Assembly: GCA_964654695.1 (NCBI GenBank)
Contig: CAZZKJ010000003.1
Span: 1-64,000, forward strand
Direction of reading: 5' to 3'
Origin: CAZZKJ01 sp964654695
GTDB taxonomy: Bacteria; Krumholzibacteriota; Krumholzibacteriia; WVZY01
Length of the DNA stretch: 64,000 nucleotides
Shown: positions 18,714 through 27,950 of the stretch, in pieces
Layout: each line of letters opens with the position of its first letter
How positions within the stretch are numbered: position 1 is the stretch's first letter
Made by a program: the position numbers and the translations under genes
Notes under the pieces: model-generated
Databases searched by the model: none
What the model was told of the DNA's origin: nothing
The model's input: only the letters and a program-made list of their open reading frames with translations

Positions 18714-19546
18714 AGCACGAATATGATTTCGTAAACAGGTTGAGAAAAAACAAAATAGCCATGTTTGGCCTGGTGCTCTTATTATTTTTCCTTCTTGTTT
18801 CCTTACTCGGTCCTTTTCTTGCTCCGTATGATCCGGTCTATCAGACCGGAGATATCTCGATTAGGTATGAAAAGCCTTCGCGAAGCCATTTTATGGGAAC
18901 CGATAGATTCGGGCGGGATGTTTTCAGCCGCATTCTATTCGGCGCCAGGATTTCGATAAGCATAGGATTGCTAGCGACTTTGCTCTCATCGGTTGTCGGG
19001 GTGAGCATTGGCCTCGCGGCTGGATACTCGGGCGGCCCGGTTGATGAAATTCTGATGAGGTTCGCGGATGGACTTCTGGCTTTTCCGAGAATTCTCATTG
19101 TGATTTTGCTGGTTGCGTTTTTTACGAACACGACCGTCCTGCTCTTGATGGCGATAAGCTGCACGAGCTGGATGGGAACCGCAAGATTGGTAAGAGCCGA
19201 GATACTATCTTTGAAAGAAGAGGAGTTTTTTCTCGCCGCGGTCGCAACGGGAATTGGAAGACTCAGGTTGATATGGAAACATTTGCTGCCGAATGCCGCC
19301 GCCCCCGTTATCGTAGCTGCGACACTGCAGGTGGGCAACGTGATTCTTCTCGAATCGACATTGTCCTTTTTGGGTCTCGGCGTGCAGCCGCCGGCTCCGA
19401 GCTGGGGGAATATGGTTTTCGAAGGAAGGGAAGCGCTCCTTTCCGCCTGGTGGGTGGCTGCATTTCCAGGCACGGCCATTGCAGCGGCGGTTATAGCCTT
19501 CAACCTGCTGGGGGATGGAGTAAGGGATGCTTTCGAATCGAGGTAG
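18710..19546 (+). CDS. Peptide/nickel-type ABC transporter permease (DppC/OppC family)
   Basis: Second permease, 278 residues. It has an N-terminal TM, the conserved FMGTDRFGRDVFSRILFGARISI typical of DppC, an EAA loop (ATGIGRLRLIWKHLLPNAAAPV), LLESTLSFLGLGVQPPAPSWG and the ending NLLGDGVRDAFE. It overlaps the upstream permease by four bases (ATGA), consistent with a heterodimeric pore. The ATPase genes start 94 bases later. Confidence 0.92.
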   Translation: MKHEYDFVNRLRKNKIAMFGLVLLLFFLLVSLLGPFLAPYDPVYQTGDISIRYEKPSRSHFMGTDRFGRDVFSRILFGARISISIGLLATLLSSVVGVSIGLAAGYSGGPVDEILMRFADGLLAFPRILIVILLVAFFTNTTVLLLMAISCTSWMGTARLVRAEILSLKEEEFFLAAVATGIGRLRLIWKHLLPNAAAPVIVAATLQVGNVILLESTLSFLGLGVQPPAPSWGNMVFEGREALLSAWWVAAFPGTAIAAAVIAFNLLGDGVRDAFESR

Positions 19547-19640
19547 AGACAAAGAAAACCTCCGGGGGCACGCTGATCAAAGAATGTTTAAACCTTGTTT
19601 TCGCTTGACCTTAACATTAATTTATAACTAGAGTGCTACG

Positions 19641-20645
19641 ATGAATCAGACTTTAGAAAAAGTAGAAGAAAAAAAGGATCTGGATCATTTGCTTGAAATC
19701 AAGAACCTCACGTGCAGTTTTCAAACGGAGAGGGGAAAATTCCGGGCGGTTGATGATGTAAGCTTGTCATTAAAAAGCGGAGAAACCCTTGGCCTGGTCG
19801 GTGAAAGCGGATGCGGTAAAACAGTAACCGCTTTATCTATCATTAGATTGGTTCCAAAGCCCATGGGAAAAATCGAGGGTGGAGAGATCCTTTTCATGGG
19901 CAAAGACCTGATGGCTCTGAAGGAATCGAAGATGCAGAAAATTCGGGGCAACGAGATATCAATGATTTTCCAGGAACCCATGACCAGTCTGAATCCGGTT
20001 TTTACTTGTGGATACCAAATAGAGGAGGCCGTGACCCTTCACCAGCGCGTCGGCAAGAAAGAAGCTAATGAAAAAACGCTTAGAATGTTAGAACTGGTAA
20101 AAATCCCGGATCCCAAAAGATGCGTAAAATCTTATCCCCACGAGTTGAGCGGCGGCATGCGCCAGCGGGTCATGATAGCCATGGCGCTGTCATGCAATCC
20201 CAGACTGCTGATAGCCGACGAACCGACGACTGCCCTGGACGTTACCATTCAGGCACAGATTCTAGAACTCCTGCGGGACTTGCAGGAGCGCTTCAATATG
20301 GCAATTCTGATTATTACTCATGATCTGGGAGTAATCGCGGAAACCGCCCGGAGAGTCGTGGTCATGTACGCAGGCAAAGTGATGGAAATGGGCGATGTAA
20401 TGGACATTTTTCATGATTCGCGTCATCCATACACGGTAGGCCTCAAGGCTTCCATGCCCAGGCTGGCCAGAAAGGGAGAAAAATTAAGCGTCATCCCGGG
20501 TAAAGTGCCGGATCCCATGGAATTTCCAACCGGGTGCAGGTTTTCGGAAAGATGCAAATATGCGGAATACCAATGTGACAACAAGGAAATAGAATTGAGA
20601 GAAGTTGCTCCCGGACATTTGGTCAGATGTTGGAAAGACATTTGA
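19641..20645 (+). CDS. Oligopeptide/dipeptide ABC transporter ATPase (DppD/OppD family)
   Basis: A 334-residue ATPase. It has Walker A GESGCGKTVTA, Q-loop MIFQEPMTSLNPVFT, signature LSGGMRQRV, Walker B LLIADEPTTALDVT and the switch region ITHDLGVIAE. The C-terminal oligopeptide/dipeptide extension has the cysteine cluster GCRFSERCKYAEYQC, which in relatives binds an iron-sulphur cluster. It follows the permease pair after a 94-base A/T-rich gap that could hold an internal promoter, and works with the DppF-type ATPase next to it. Confidence 0.92.
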   Translation: MNQTLEKVEEKKDLDHLLEIKNLTCSFQTERGKFRAVDDVSLSLKSGETLGLVGESGCGKTVTALSIIRLVPKPMGKIEGGEILFMGKDLMALKESKMQKIRGNEISMIFQEPMTSLNPVFTCGYQIEEAVTLHQRVGKKEANEKTLRMLELVKIPDPKRCVKSYPHELSGGMRQRVMIAMALSCNPRLLIADEPTTALDVTIQAQILELLRDLQERFNMAILIITHDLGVIAETARRVVVMYAGKVMEMGDVMDIFHDSRHPYTVGLKASMPRLARKGEKLSVIPGKVPDPMEFPTGCRFSERCKYAEYQCDNKEIELREVAPGHLVRCWKDI

Positions 20646-20682
20646 TTCGGGCTTGGGGGCCGGGTCTCTAAACAGGTGAAAT

Positions 20683-21678
20683 ATGGAGACTGTGGTGGAT
20701 AGACAAAGTAACGGCGTGCTCCTCAAGGTTGAGAGCCTTAAGAAGCATTTTCCGATACGGAGCGGATTCTTCTCCAGGGTAATAGGTCAGTTGAAAGCTG
20801 TTGACGGGGTGAGCTTTGATATTCACCGCGGCGAAACTCTCGGTCTGGTAGGAGAAAGCGGGTGCGGCAAGACTACTCTCGCCCGGGCGATTCTTCGTCT
20901 GCTGGAATCCACTTCGGGTGAAGTGTATTTCGACAGCATCCCGGTTTTTTCTTTGAAAAGCAATGAAATGCGCAGACTCAGACGGCGGATGCAGATTATC
21001 TTCCAGGATCCTTTTGGCTCATTGAATCCCAGGCTTACCGTGGGCGGTATGATTTCTGAAGCCATCAAGATACACAAACTGGCAAAAGGTGACGAGATTC
21101 GTACCAGAGTTGTCGAACTGCTGGACAAGGTTGGTATCCCCCCCGAGCAGGTCAACAGGTATCCTCACGAATTTTCAGGCGGACAGCGGCAGCGAATCGG
21201 CATTGCCAGGGCCCTGGCGGTCAATCCGGATCTCATAATTGCCGACGAGCCGGTAAGTGCCCTCGATGTATCCATTCAAGCGCAGATAATAAACCTGCTC
21301 AAAGAGCTTCAGAAGGACCTGGGTTTGACGTTTCTGTTCATAGCCCATGATTTGGGAGTGGTCGAATACATCAGCGACCGGGTTGCGGTTATGTACCTGG
21401 GTAAAATTGTCGAACTCGCCGACAGCGAAACCCTGTATGCCAGCGCCATGCATCCATATTCCCAGGCCCTAATGAGCGCGATCCCCAGCCTCGATCCATC
21501 GGACCGGAGCGAGCGAATGCTCCTGGACGGCGATGTTCCCAGTCCCGCACTTGTGCCCGGCGGATGCCCATTTCACACCAGGTGCCCTCAAGTCATGCCC
21601 AAATGCCGGAAGCAAGAACCGAGATTCAAAGAAATCGAAAAGAGGCACTTCACAAGCTGCTGGCTGTATGATGAATAA
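20683..21678 (+). CDS. Oligopeptide/dipeptide ABC transporter ATPase (DppF/OppF family)
   Basis: Partner ATPase, 331 residues. It has Walker A GESGCGKTTLARA, Q-loop IIFQDPFGSLNPRLTV, signature FSGGQRQRI, Walker B LIIADEPVSALDVS and the extension GGCPFHTRCPQVMPKC with cysteines. An AGGTGA site precedes the ATG. It ends the transporter operon; a new promoter for the TonB-dependent receptor lies about 45 bases downstream. These two ATPases could also serve the binding protein and permeases at 37.7-41.0 kb, which have no ATPase of their own. Confidence 0.92.
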   Translation: METVVDRQSNGVLLKVESLKKHFPIRSGFFSRVIGQLKAVDGVSFDIHRGETLGLVGESGCGKTTLARAILRLLESTSGEVYFDSIPVFSLKSNEMRRLRRRMQIIFQDPFGSLNPRLTVGGMISEAIKIHKLAKGDEIRTRVVELLDKVGIPPEQVNRYPHEFSGGQRQRIGIARALAVNPDLIIADEPVSALDVSIQAQIINLLKELQKDLGLTFLFIAHDLGVVEYISDRVAVMYLGKIVELADSETLYASAMHPYSQALMSAIPSLDPSDRSERMLLDGDVPSPALVPGGCPFHTRCPQVMPKCRKQEPRFKEIEKRHFTSCWLYDE

Positions 21679-21723
21679 TCTCTTGGTCCATCCCCACAAC
21701 CTCCGCCGGGACTTATAATTTCG

Positions 21724-21752
21724 TTGACAACCCCCGGCAGCTCAAATATATT
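21724..21752 (+). promoter_or_regulatory. Sigma-70-like promoter for the TonB-dependent receptor
   Basis: TTGACA at 21724-21729, 17-base spacer, TATATT at 21747-21752. This is a near-consensus housekeeping promoter between the Dpp-type ATPase and the receptor gene. The predicted start near 21759 gives a leader of about 138 bases containing a small hairpin (GGGCA with TGCCC). Confidence 0.75.
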
Positions 21753-21896
21753 GCATATGGAAGTCGGCTTATGGTTGGCAAGTCTTGGAATGTATGATAC
21801 AGTAACCCCACCCGATTTTTGGGCAAATACATGCCCCATTAAGATTGTCCCCACAATTAGCGATAGAGCGAAACAGGTGTGAAAGGAGTGCAATTC

Positions 21897-24800
21897 ATGT
21901 TCAGAGCCAATCCCTTGAGGACGCTCGTCATCGGGTGCCTTGCTATTGCTTTCAGTTGCGTTTTCGTTCCACCTTTGTTCGCTCAGGGAACAGGCAGGAT
22001 AACCGGCAAGATCACCTCGTCGAAAACCAAGCAGGCTCTGGGTTATGCCAACATCGTTATCAAGGGAACGACTCTGGGGGCCATGAGCCTGCCCGATGGA
22101 AACTTCGCCATAGCTTATGTACCGGCCGGAGTCTATACCATCAAAGTGATGATGATGGGTTACAAAACAATAGAAAAGCCCAACGTCATCGTCAATGCAG
22201 GTCTGACCGTCGAGCTCAATTTCAGTCTCGAAGAGACCATTGTTATGAAAACCGAAAAAATCGTTGTGACGGGCGAAAGACCGATGGTCGAGGTGACGAC
22301 CACGGATGCGTCCAAATCCGTCACCGATGCGCAAATAAAAGAGATGCCCGTAGAAGATGTCGTGGAAGCCATCGCCCTGGTCTCCGGCGTCGTGAAAACC
22401 GGCGATGAACTCCACGTCCGCGGCGGCAGGTCGGGTGAAGTTCAGATGCAGATCGACGGCGTGCCTGTTGATGACCCCCTCGGCGGCGGCGGTATCGACA
22501 TTGGACTCATGGGGGCATCCGATCTCCAGATTATTTCGGGCGGTATGGATGCCGAATACGGGAACGCGCAGTCGGCCATTATAAATATTACAACGAAGGA
22601 AGGCGGACGAACGTTCGGAGGCGAAGTCAGGTACATGACCGATGATTTCGGCAGGGCTGATAAAACCTATACGAATTATGATAAGATCAGCCTGGGGTTC
22701 GGCGGCCCGACACTGTGGAAATCCCTTCGTTATTATGTCGCCGGCGAGGCTACTTTTGAAGACGGCGAGAACACGACCATAGAGCCGAGAACGGAACATA
22801 AGCTGACCGACTGGCTGAAATTCAGCGACAGGCAATCGGCCAGCTATAACGTGCAGTCTAAATTGACTTTCAACAGGTCCCGTTACAAGCTGTCGGGAGA
22901 AGCAATTTATACGCATTCCAAGCATGATACCTATTATAACAACTGGAATATCAGCGGCTACGTGCAGAAAGTGTATTACTTCCAGGGGCTGCGTTGGTCG
23001 GGTGTGGGCGAAAGATATTCCTTCGGCGGTCCGGCGGCAATATATAAGGGTCCCTGGCTGGATAATCCGGAAAAGATGAATCCCAGACCGATCGAAGTAG
23101 TGCAGTTGGTGAGGGATGAAGACGGGAATCCCACGGAGATTCATTATTTCAATTTCAGGGCGGTCGATGTCAAAGATGTGAATGGACGGGACAGAACGAT
23201 TATTTGGGACGAAAGAATAACCGACCCTGTTACGCAGGAAGTTACGTATAAGTCGTGGGAACTTTTCAATGGATTCCAAAATCCTTACAGCAAGTTCAGC
23301 AATTTTCAGGATGATTCATCTTACGTGTACTTCAACTCGGCCATGAATACTCCCGAAACCACAAATAACAATTTGAACCTTAAGCTGTCGTTTAACCATA
23401 ATATATCAAGTGATCTCCTGTATTCGATCAACCTGAGCAGGCTGGAATTCAACCGGCTCAGAACCGTTAACGGTAAAAATCCGGAAGATTATTCTACCGC
23501 CGGACTGCCCACCCTGTATCCCAGCGGTAATTACCAATTGGGCGGGGTAACCAATGCCCAATGGTACACCGACCCCGATCATCCTTATTTCATAACGGCG
23601 TATGATTATCCTGCATATTCCAAAAGAAAAACCCTTCAATACTTATTGAAGACCGATATTACATCCAAACAGATAAAAGGACACCGCATCCAGTCGGGTC
23701 TGCAGGTGCTTTACAACGATCTTGACGAAGATGACCGCTTTTTCCCCGGCCAGCAGAGGGTAAACTCGCAGACAGGCGAAGTTCAACAGGGAATTAACGT
23801 CAACGTCTTCCACAACTTCAATACCGAAGGCGCCTATTATATCCAGGACAAATGGGAATATGAAGGAATGGTGATAAACGCCGGGATCCGTCTGGAGTTC
23901 TTCTCCACGGGCAACAATGATAAAGTGCTTATAAAGAATTCGGAAATAGATACGACCGTTGAACAGTATAAATATAACTGGTCTCCACGCCTGGGGTTCG
24001 CGTTTCCAATAAGCGACAGGGACAAGTTTTTCTTCCATTACGGCCGGTTCACGCAGTGGCCGAGCAGGGTGTACTTGTTCAGGACCCAGGATGCAATCGG
24101 CGCCACCGGTACTCTGGGAAATCCTAATCTTGGCGCCGAGCTAACCGTTTCCTACCAGGCCGGAGTGGCTCATCAGTTTACGGAGGATGTCGCCGGAGAA
24201 TTCATCGTGTTCAACCGGGATATCTACGGTCTCGTTTCATCGACGCTGAGTACCGATACTACCACCGGTATTCAGAGCTACCGCTTCATAAACAAATCAT
24301 ACGCCAGCACCAGGGGACTCGAAGTCAATCTGACCAAGAGACTTACCAAGCATGTGGGTTTTGAAATGTATTATACATATTCCTTTGCCGACGGCGTTGC
24401 CAGCGATGCCGACTTCGGCCGCTCGGCGAATGGGCTGACCCATCTACCGACGGACGAACTGCCGCTGGATTGGGATCAGAGACATACCTTCAATATTACG
24501 CTTCGTGTGCAGGACAGGAGTAATTGGGGGGCCACGATGATCTATCAATACGGCAGCGGTCTTCCGTGGACGCCCGTGGACCGTTTCGCTCGGCTGCAGG
24601 ATCCTCTTTGGGAAAATTCGAGGAAACTGGAGGCGACTCATGATCTTAGAATCCAGGGCCGGAAGAGATTCAACATATACGGCCAGGAACTCACTCTCTT
24701 TTTCGAAGGAAGAAACCTCCTGGACCAGGATGTTGTTTTGCCTGGAGGCACCGCTCCCGGAGCATTTCCTGGTATGATCAATTCTCTGATGGACGGAGGC

Positions 24801-24947
24801 TCCTACCTGACTGAAACCGGTCAGTATGGAGGGGCATATCTTGATGATACCGATAACGACGGCATTGATAATTTTGTTTCTGTCAATGACCCTACTATTT
24901 GGCAGCAGCACCGGATTTGGAGGTTGGGTTTCGGGTTTGAATTCTAG
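21897..24947 (+). CDS. TonB-dependent receptor with carboxypeptidase-regulatory-like domain
   Basis: Outer-membrane, energy-dependent transporter of 1016 residues. A signal peptide ends near PPLFAQGTG. A carboxypeptidase regulatory-like beta-sandwich follows (GRITGKITSSKTKQALGYAN... GYKTIEKPNVIV). The plug domain contains VHVRGGR-like LHVRGGRSGEV, MQIDGVPVDDP and ISGGMDAEYGNAQSAIINI. The long C-terminal barrel ends with an aromatic residue (LGFGFEF). I chose ATG 21897 because AAGGAG lies 8 bases upstream; the earlier GTG at 21879 would overlap that site. The domain order resembles SusC-like and other FCB receptors. A PorV-like gene follows, and the ExbB/ExbD/TonB motor that could energise it is 3 kb downstream. 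The substrate is unknown. Confidence 0.92.
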   Translation: MFRANPLRTLVIGCLAIAFSCVFVPPLFAQGTGRITGKITSSKTKQALGYANIVIKGTTLGAMSLPDGNFAIAYVPAGVYTIKVMMMGYKTIEKPNVIVNAGLTVELNFSLEETIVMKTEKIVVTGERPMVEVTTTDASKSVTDAQIKEMPVEDVVEAIALVSGVVKTGDELHVRGGRSGEVQMQIDGVPVDDPLGGGGIDIGLMGASDLQIISGGMDAEYGNAQSAIINITTKEGGRTFGGEVRYMTDDFGRADKTYTNYDKISLGFGGPTLWKSLRYYVAGEATFEDGENTTIEPRTEHKLTDWLKFSDRQSASYNVQSKLTFNRSRYKLSGEAIYTHSKHDTYYNNWNISGYVQKVYYFQGLRWSGVGERYSFGGPAAIYKGPWLDNPEKMNPRPIEVVQLVRDEDGNPTEIHYFNFRAVDVKDVNGRDRTIIWDERITDPVTQEVTYKSWELFNGFQNPYSKFSNFQDDSSYVYFNSAMNTPETTNNNLNLKLSFNHNISSDLLYSINLSRLEFNRLRTVNGKNPEDYSTAGLPTLYPSGNYQLGGVTNAQWYTDPDHPYFITAYDYPAYSKRKTLQYLLKTDITSKQIKGHRIQSGLQVLYNDLDEDDRFFPGQQRVNSQTGEVQQGINVNVFHNFNTEGAYYIQDKWEYEGMVINAGIRLEFFSTGNNDKVLIKNSEIDTTVEQYKYNWSPRLGFAFPISDRDKFFFHYGRFTQWPSRVYLFRTQDAIGATGTLGNPNLGAELTVSYQAGVAHQFTEDVAGEFIVFNRDIYGLVSSTLSTDTTTGIQSYRFINKSYASTRGLEVNLTKRLTKHVGFEMYYTYSFADGVASDADFGRSANGLTHLPTDELPLDWDQRHTFNITLRVQDRSNWGATMIYQYGSGLPWTPVDRFARLQDPLWENSRKLEATHDLRIQGRKRFNIYGQELTLFFEGRNLLDQDVVLPGGTAPGAFPGMINSLMDGGSYLTETGQYGGAYLDDTDNDGIDNFVSVNDPTIWQQHRIWRLGFGFEF

Positions 24948-25079
24948 TTTCCCGAACACGGCGCGATAGCGAAGAATGCATCGGGCTTCGAAACTGATAA
25001 GAAAAACGGATGGCCATAAGACCGGAGTCAAAGAAAAATGCATAGTATAATTGATTCGAATCCATTAGGAGGTCAGATT

Positions 25080-26033
25080 GTGAGAGCAAGGCTAATGACA
25101 GTGCTGATTATGTCGGTAATGCTTTTCTCGCTCCCAATGAAGAGCTTTGGAGTTACCACTAAGCCTTTTCCCAAGGTCGGCACATACGCATTAACATTTC
25201 TCAAAATCGGTGTGTCCGCGCGTGCCACCGCCATGGGGGATGCTTTTATAGCTCTTGCGAACGACGGCGCCGCGACCTATTGGAATCCTGCAGGCATGGT
25301 TGATCTCACGAAAACGAGTGTTTCCCTGAATCATACGTTCTGGATGGCGGATATCGACCTGGATTATGCTTCAGGCGTATTCACGCTCCCTTTTGTTCCG
25401 GGAACTTTCGGCGTAAGCGCCCGGGCGCTGACATTGGACCCGCAAATCGTCAGAACCATAGAAAGGCCTGAGGGTACGGGTCAGACGTTCGATGCGGGAG
25501 ACATGTCTTTCGGCGTGTCCTATGCGAAGTTTTTTACGGATAAATTTTCATCAGGAGTCACATTGCATTTCGTCCATTCCGGGCTGGCTGATCAAAGTGT
25601 CAATACACTGGCCGTGGATTTTGGTTTGATATACCGAATCGGTTTCCGGGGAATGCGTTTGGGTATGATGATCCAGAGCCTGGGATCGAAGGTCGACTAC
25701 GATAACAGGGCATCCAAGATTCCTACGCTGTTCAAGGTAGGCCTTGCCATGGCGGCATATGAACGAGGAGTTCACAGTCTTACGTCCGTAGGGGAATTCT
25801 CCCACCCCTCTGATAACAAGGAGAGGGTCAATGTAGGAATGGAATACGCTTATAACCAGTTCTTCTATTTGCGAAGTGGTTATAATGTCGGGTACGATGC
25901 CTCCGGCGCGGCGGCCGGGTTCGGACTCCGAATCGATACCAGCCAGACATCCGATATAGGTTTCGATTATGCGTGGACGGACATGGCTGAACTTGGATAT
26001 ATTCACCGGCTATCCCTGGCGTTCAGCTATTGA
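25080..26033 (+). CDS. PorV/PorQ-family outer-membrane barrel protein
   Basis: A 317-residue protein with signal peptide and the diagnostic PorV start FLKIGVSARATAMGDAFIALANDGAATYWNPAGMVDL. A FadL-like barrel follows, with a C-terminal aromatic ending (RLSLAFSY). GTG 25080 is preferred because AGGAGG lies 7 bases upstream; the ATG at 25038 has no such site. In Bacteroidota PorV is the outer-membrane acceptor of the type IX secretion system. In other FCB lineages, proteins of this family are widespread without the full system. No other type IX component is in the window. The gene follows the TonB receptor and is closed by a terminator. Confidence 0.85.
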   Translation: MRARLMTVLIMSVMLFSLPMKSFGVTTKPFPKVGTYALTFLKIGVSARATAMGDAFIALANDGAATYWNPAGMVDLTKTSVSLNHTFWMADIDLDYASGVFTLPFVPGTFGVSARALTLDPQIVRTIERPEGTGQTFDAGDMSFGVSYAKFFTDKFSSGVTLHFVHSGLADQSVNTLAVDFGLIYRIGFRGMRLGMMIQSLGSKVDYDNRASKIPTLFKVGLAMAAYERGVHSLTSVGEFSHPSDNKERVNVGMEYAYNQFFYLRSGYNVGYDASGAAAGFGLRIDTSQTSDIGFDYAWTDMAELGYIHRLSLAFSY

Positions 26034-26060
26034 TACCGTCGGCTTATTTTATCGATTCTA

Positions 26061-26097
26061 AAAAGCGCCCCATCCGTTTCAATGGGACGCTTTTCTT
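26061..26097 (+). terminator. Rho-independent terminator after the PorV-like gene
   Basis: AAAAGCG-C-CCCAT at 26061-26073 pairs with ATGGG-A-CGCTTTT at 26082-26094 (one C/A mismatch), loop of 8, followed by TTTTCTTT. The T-run after the stem indicates a terminator for the receptor/PorV unit. Confidence 0.85.
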
Positions 26098-26202
26098 TGT
26101 CTAACAAAGGCTTCTGACTTTGTGGCAGTGCTCTGCGGTGGAATCGATTCAGCTTTTCCTGACCCCGAGGCATTAGTTATATTGACTGCAGGGAACCATG
26201 TA

Positions 26203-27765
26203 ATGAGAAAAAATAAATGCAGTTCAATAACAAAGATTTTTTTTGCGGCCGGGATAATAGCCGCGATTATGTTCGGGACGGTTCTCCGTCCGGCTGTTTC
26301 CGCAGGACAGGTTCGCGGCGATGGAGATTTTGAATTCTATTTGGACAAGACCGTCTTCAAAGGAAACGGGGATAGAGCCGAGGCCGCTCTGTTCATATAT
26401 ATACGGGACCGTGAGATACGCTTCAAAAAATCCGATGGAATGTGGAAGGCCCGAGTTCGAATGCAGCTCGAAATAACCGGTACCGGGGGATCGATTGTCG
26501 CCGGCGAATCCAAGATATTCGAATTCATAGAAGCGGACGAGATAAGAACCAGTGATCCTCTGACTTTCCAGACTATTATCGCCAGGTATAAACTCAAACC
26601 CGGGCGCTACAGCCTGGCATGCAGGCTGGAAGACCTGAATGCCCCCAAATTAACGGTCATCGGCATGGTAAAAAAGGCTACAAAAGAGTCCTCCGTTGAA
26701 ACGGCTGCTTTTGAAGTTCCGGGATTCAAGAAAGAAACACTCGACCTCAGCGAGCCCGAATTCTTGTGGGAAATCCAAACAGTAAACGGCAAACAGTCTT
26801 TGAATCCCAACCCGTCCCGGATGTACGGGCTCTACAATGATTCTCTAAGGGTTTTCTATGAACTGTATGTTCCTCAAGGGATGACCGGAAAACTCGATTA
26901 CCTCGCCTTGATTCTTGACGAAAAAGGCGAACAAGTGAAAGAAATCGGTATCGTATTCGATCCGCAGACCGACGCTAAGAGTTCCAGAGACGGATTTCGT
27001 GTGGTCCCCTTTATTGTATCCGAGGACCTTACCACCTTTACAGCCGGAAAATACACACTTTACAGCCAGTTGGGAGAACCCGGAGGGCGTACTTTTCGGG
27101 TGAGGGGAGGGAGTTTCGATGTCGCATGGGAAATGAGAACCTGGGAGGAATCAAAGAAAAACCTGCTTGCCGAGGCCCGTTTTCTGATGGATGACGAGGA
27201 TTTCAATTTTTTTAAAAAGCAGGACAGGGCCGAGCAGGAAGTAATACTCAATAATCTGTGGCGGGAAATGGATCCCGATCCTGATACTGGAGTCAATGAA
27301 GCCTATGAGAGTTTTTTAAAAAGATTCGACTATGCAAATGCCAACTTTTCCGATTATCAAATGGGAATATTTACCGACCAAGGCTTGATTTTTATGAGAT
27401 TCGGACCTCCGGATGAAATAATAAAGGATGTGATTCCCATGAACAGGGAGACCACTTCCGATGCGGTCGCAAAAGTAAAAGATAAATTCCGTCCCGTCAT
27501 GTTCAATGTTCATGGCGGAAGACCCATTCCCGACCGTGCCGGCTCTGAAGTAGTTTTAGACAGGAGAAAAATCGGCAGAGTGGGAGAAGGCGGGAACGTC
27601 GCGTTTCCTTATGAACTTTGGATTTATAACAAGAAAGGCAACCCAATACTCAAGAAGGATTTAGCTTTGACCCCCGATATCGGCCTCAGGTTTATTTTTG
27701 TTGACAGAGACGGGTACGGACGCTATAAATTAGAGGTCAGTTCCACGCTTTTGGAAGGTAAATAG
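26203..27765 (+). CDS. GWxTD domain-containing protein
   Basis: A 520-residue exported protein. The N-terminal hydrophobic segment (KIFFAAGIIAAIMFGTV, cleavage near VSAGQ) is a signal peptide. An N-terminal beta-rich half of about 300 residues follows. The C-terminal GWxTD domain shows RAEQEVILNNLWREMDPDPDTGVNEAY and MGIFTDQGLIFMRFGPPDE. The usual GWxTDRG motif is altered to MGIFTDQG, so the name-giving Gly-Trp is not kept. GWxTD proteins are common in FCB bacteria and Acidobacteria; their function is not established. The ATG at 26203 is chosen because GCAGGGA lies 8 bases upstream and the signal peptide then starts properly. It lies between the receptor/PorV unit and the ExbB motor genes, and shares its layout with the protein at 36387. 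Confidence 0.8.
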   Translation: MRKNKCSSITKIFFAAGIIAAIMFGTVLRPAVSAGQVRGDGDFEFYLDKTVFKGNGDRAEAALFIYIRDREIRFKKSDGMWKARVRMQLEITGTGGSIVAGESKIFEFIEADEIRTSDPLTFQTIIARYKLKPGRYSLACRLEDLNAPKLTVIGMVKKATKESSVETAAFEVPGFKKETLDLSEPEFLWEIQTVNGKQSLNPNPSRMYGLYNDSLRVFYELYVPQGMTGKLDYLALILDEKGEQVKEIGIVFDPQTDAKSSRDGFRVVPFIVSEDLTTFTAGKYTLYSQLGEPGGRTFRVRGGSFDVAWEMRTWEESKKNLLAEARFLMDDEDFNFFKKQDRAEQEVILNNLWREMDPDPDTGVNEAYESFLKRFDYANANFSDYQMGIFTDQGLIFMRFGPPDEIIKDVIPMNRETTSDAVAKVKDKFRPVMFNVHGGRPIPDRAGSEVVLDRRKIGRVGEGGNVAFPYELWIYNKKGNPILKKDLALTPDIGLRFIFVDRDGYGRYKLEVSSTLLEGK

Positions 27766-27823
27766 CAGGCTTAATCAAGTAGTTAATACCCCACCTGACT
27801 GCTGCGCGGTTTCTTTATTTTAA

Positions 27824-27852
27824 TTGACACTTTTATAGGAGTTCTATATAGT
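27824..27852 (+). promoter_or_regulatory. Sigma-70-like promoter for the exbB-exbD-exbD-tonB operon
   Basis: TTGACA at 27824-27829, 17-base spacer, TATAGT at 27847-27852: a near-consensus promoter. The predicted start near 27859 gives a leader of about 92 bases before the ATG at 27951. Confidence 0.8.
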
Positions 27853-27950
27853 TCATCCCATCGCACATGATTATTTTCATATTAGGTTGACCGAATAATA
27901 GAATTATTCTCCCCTAAACTTTCACCTGTTAAGAGAAGGAGATCTACACA

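Noticed and set aside
19547..19640. TTGACC followed by TATAAC as a promoter between permease and ATPase genes
   Set aside because: The spacing is about 12 bases, too short for a sigma-70 promoter; the sequence may be only A/T-rich filler.
21588..23279. A 563-residue open reading frame antisense to the TonB-dependent receptor
   Set aside because: It lies wholly over a clearly recognised receptor gene and the end of an ATPase gene. The translation is rich in His, Phe and Ile without family motifs or a ribosome-binding site, as expected of a codon-bias shadow.
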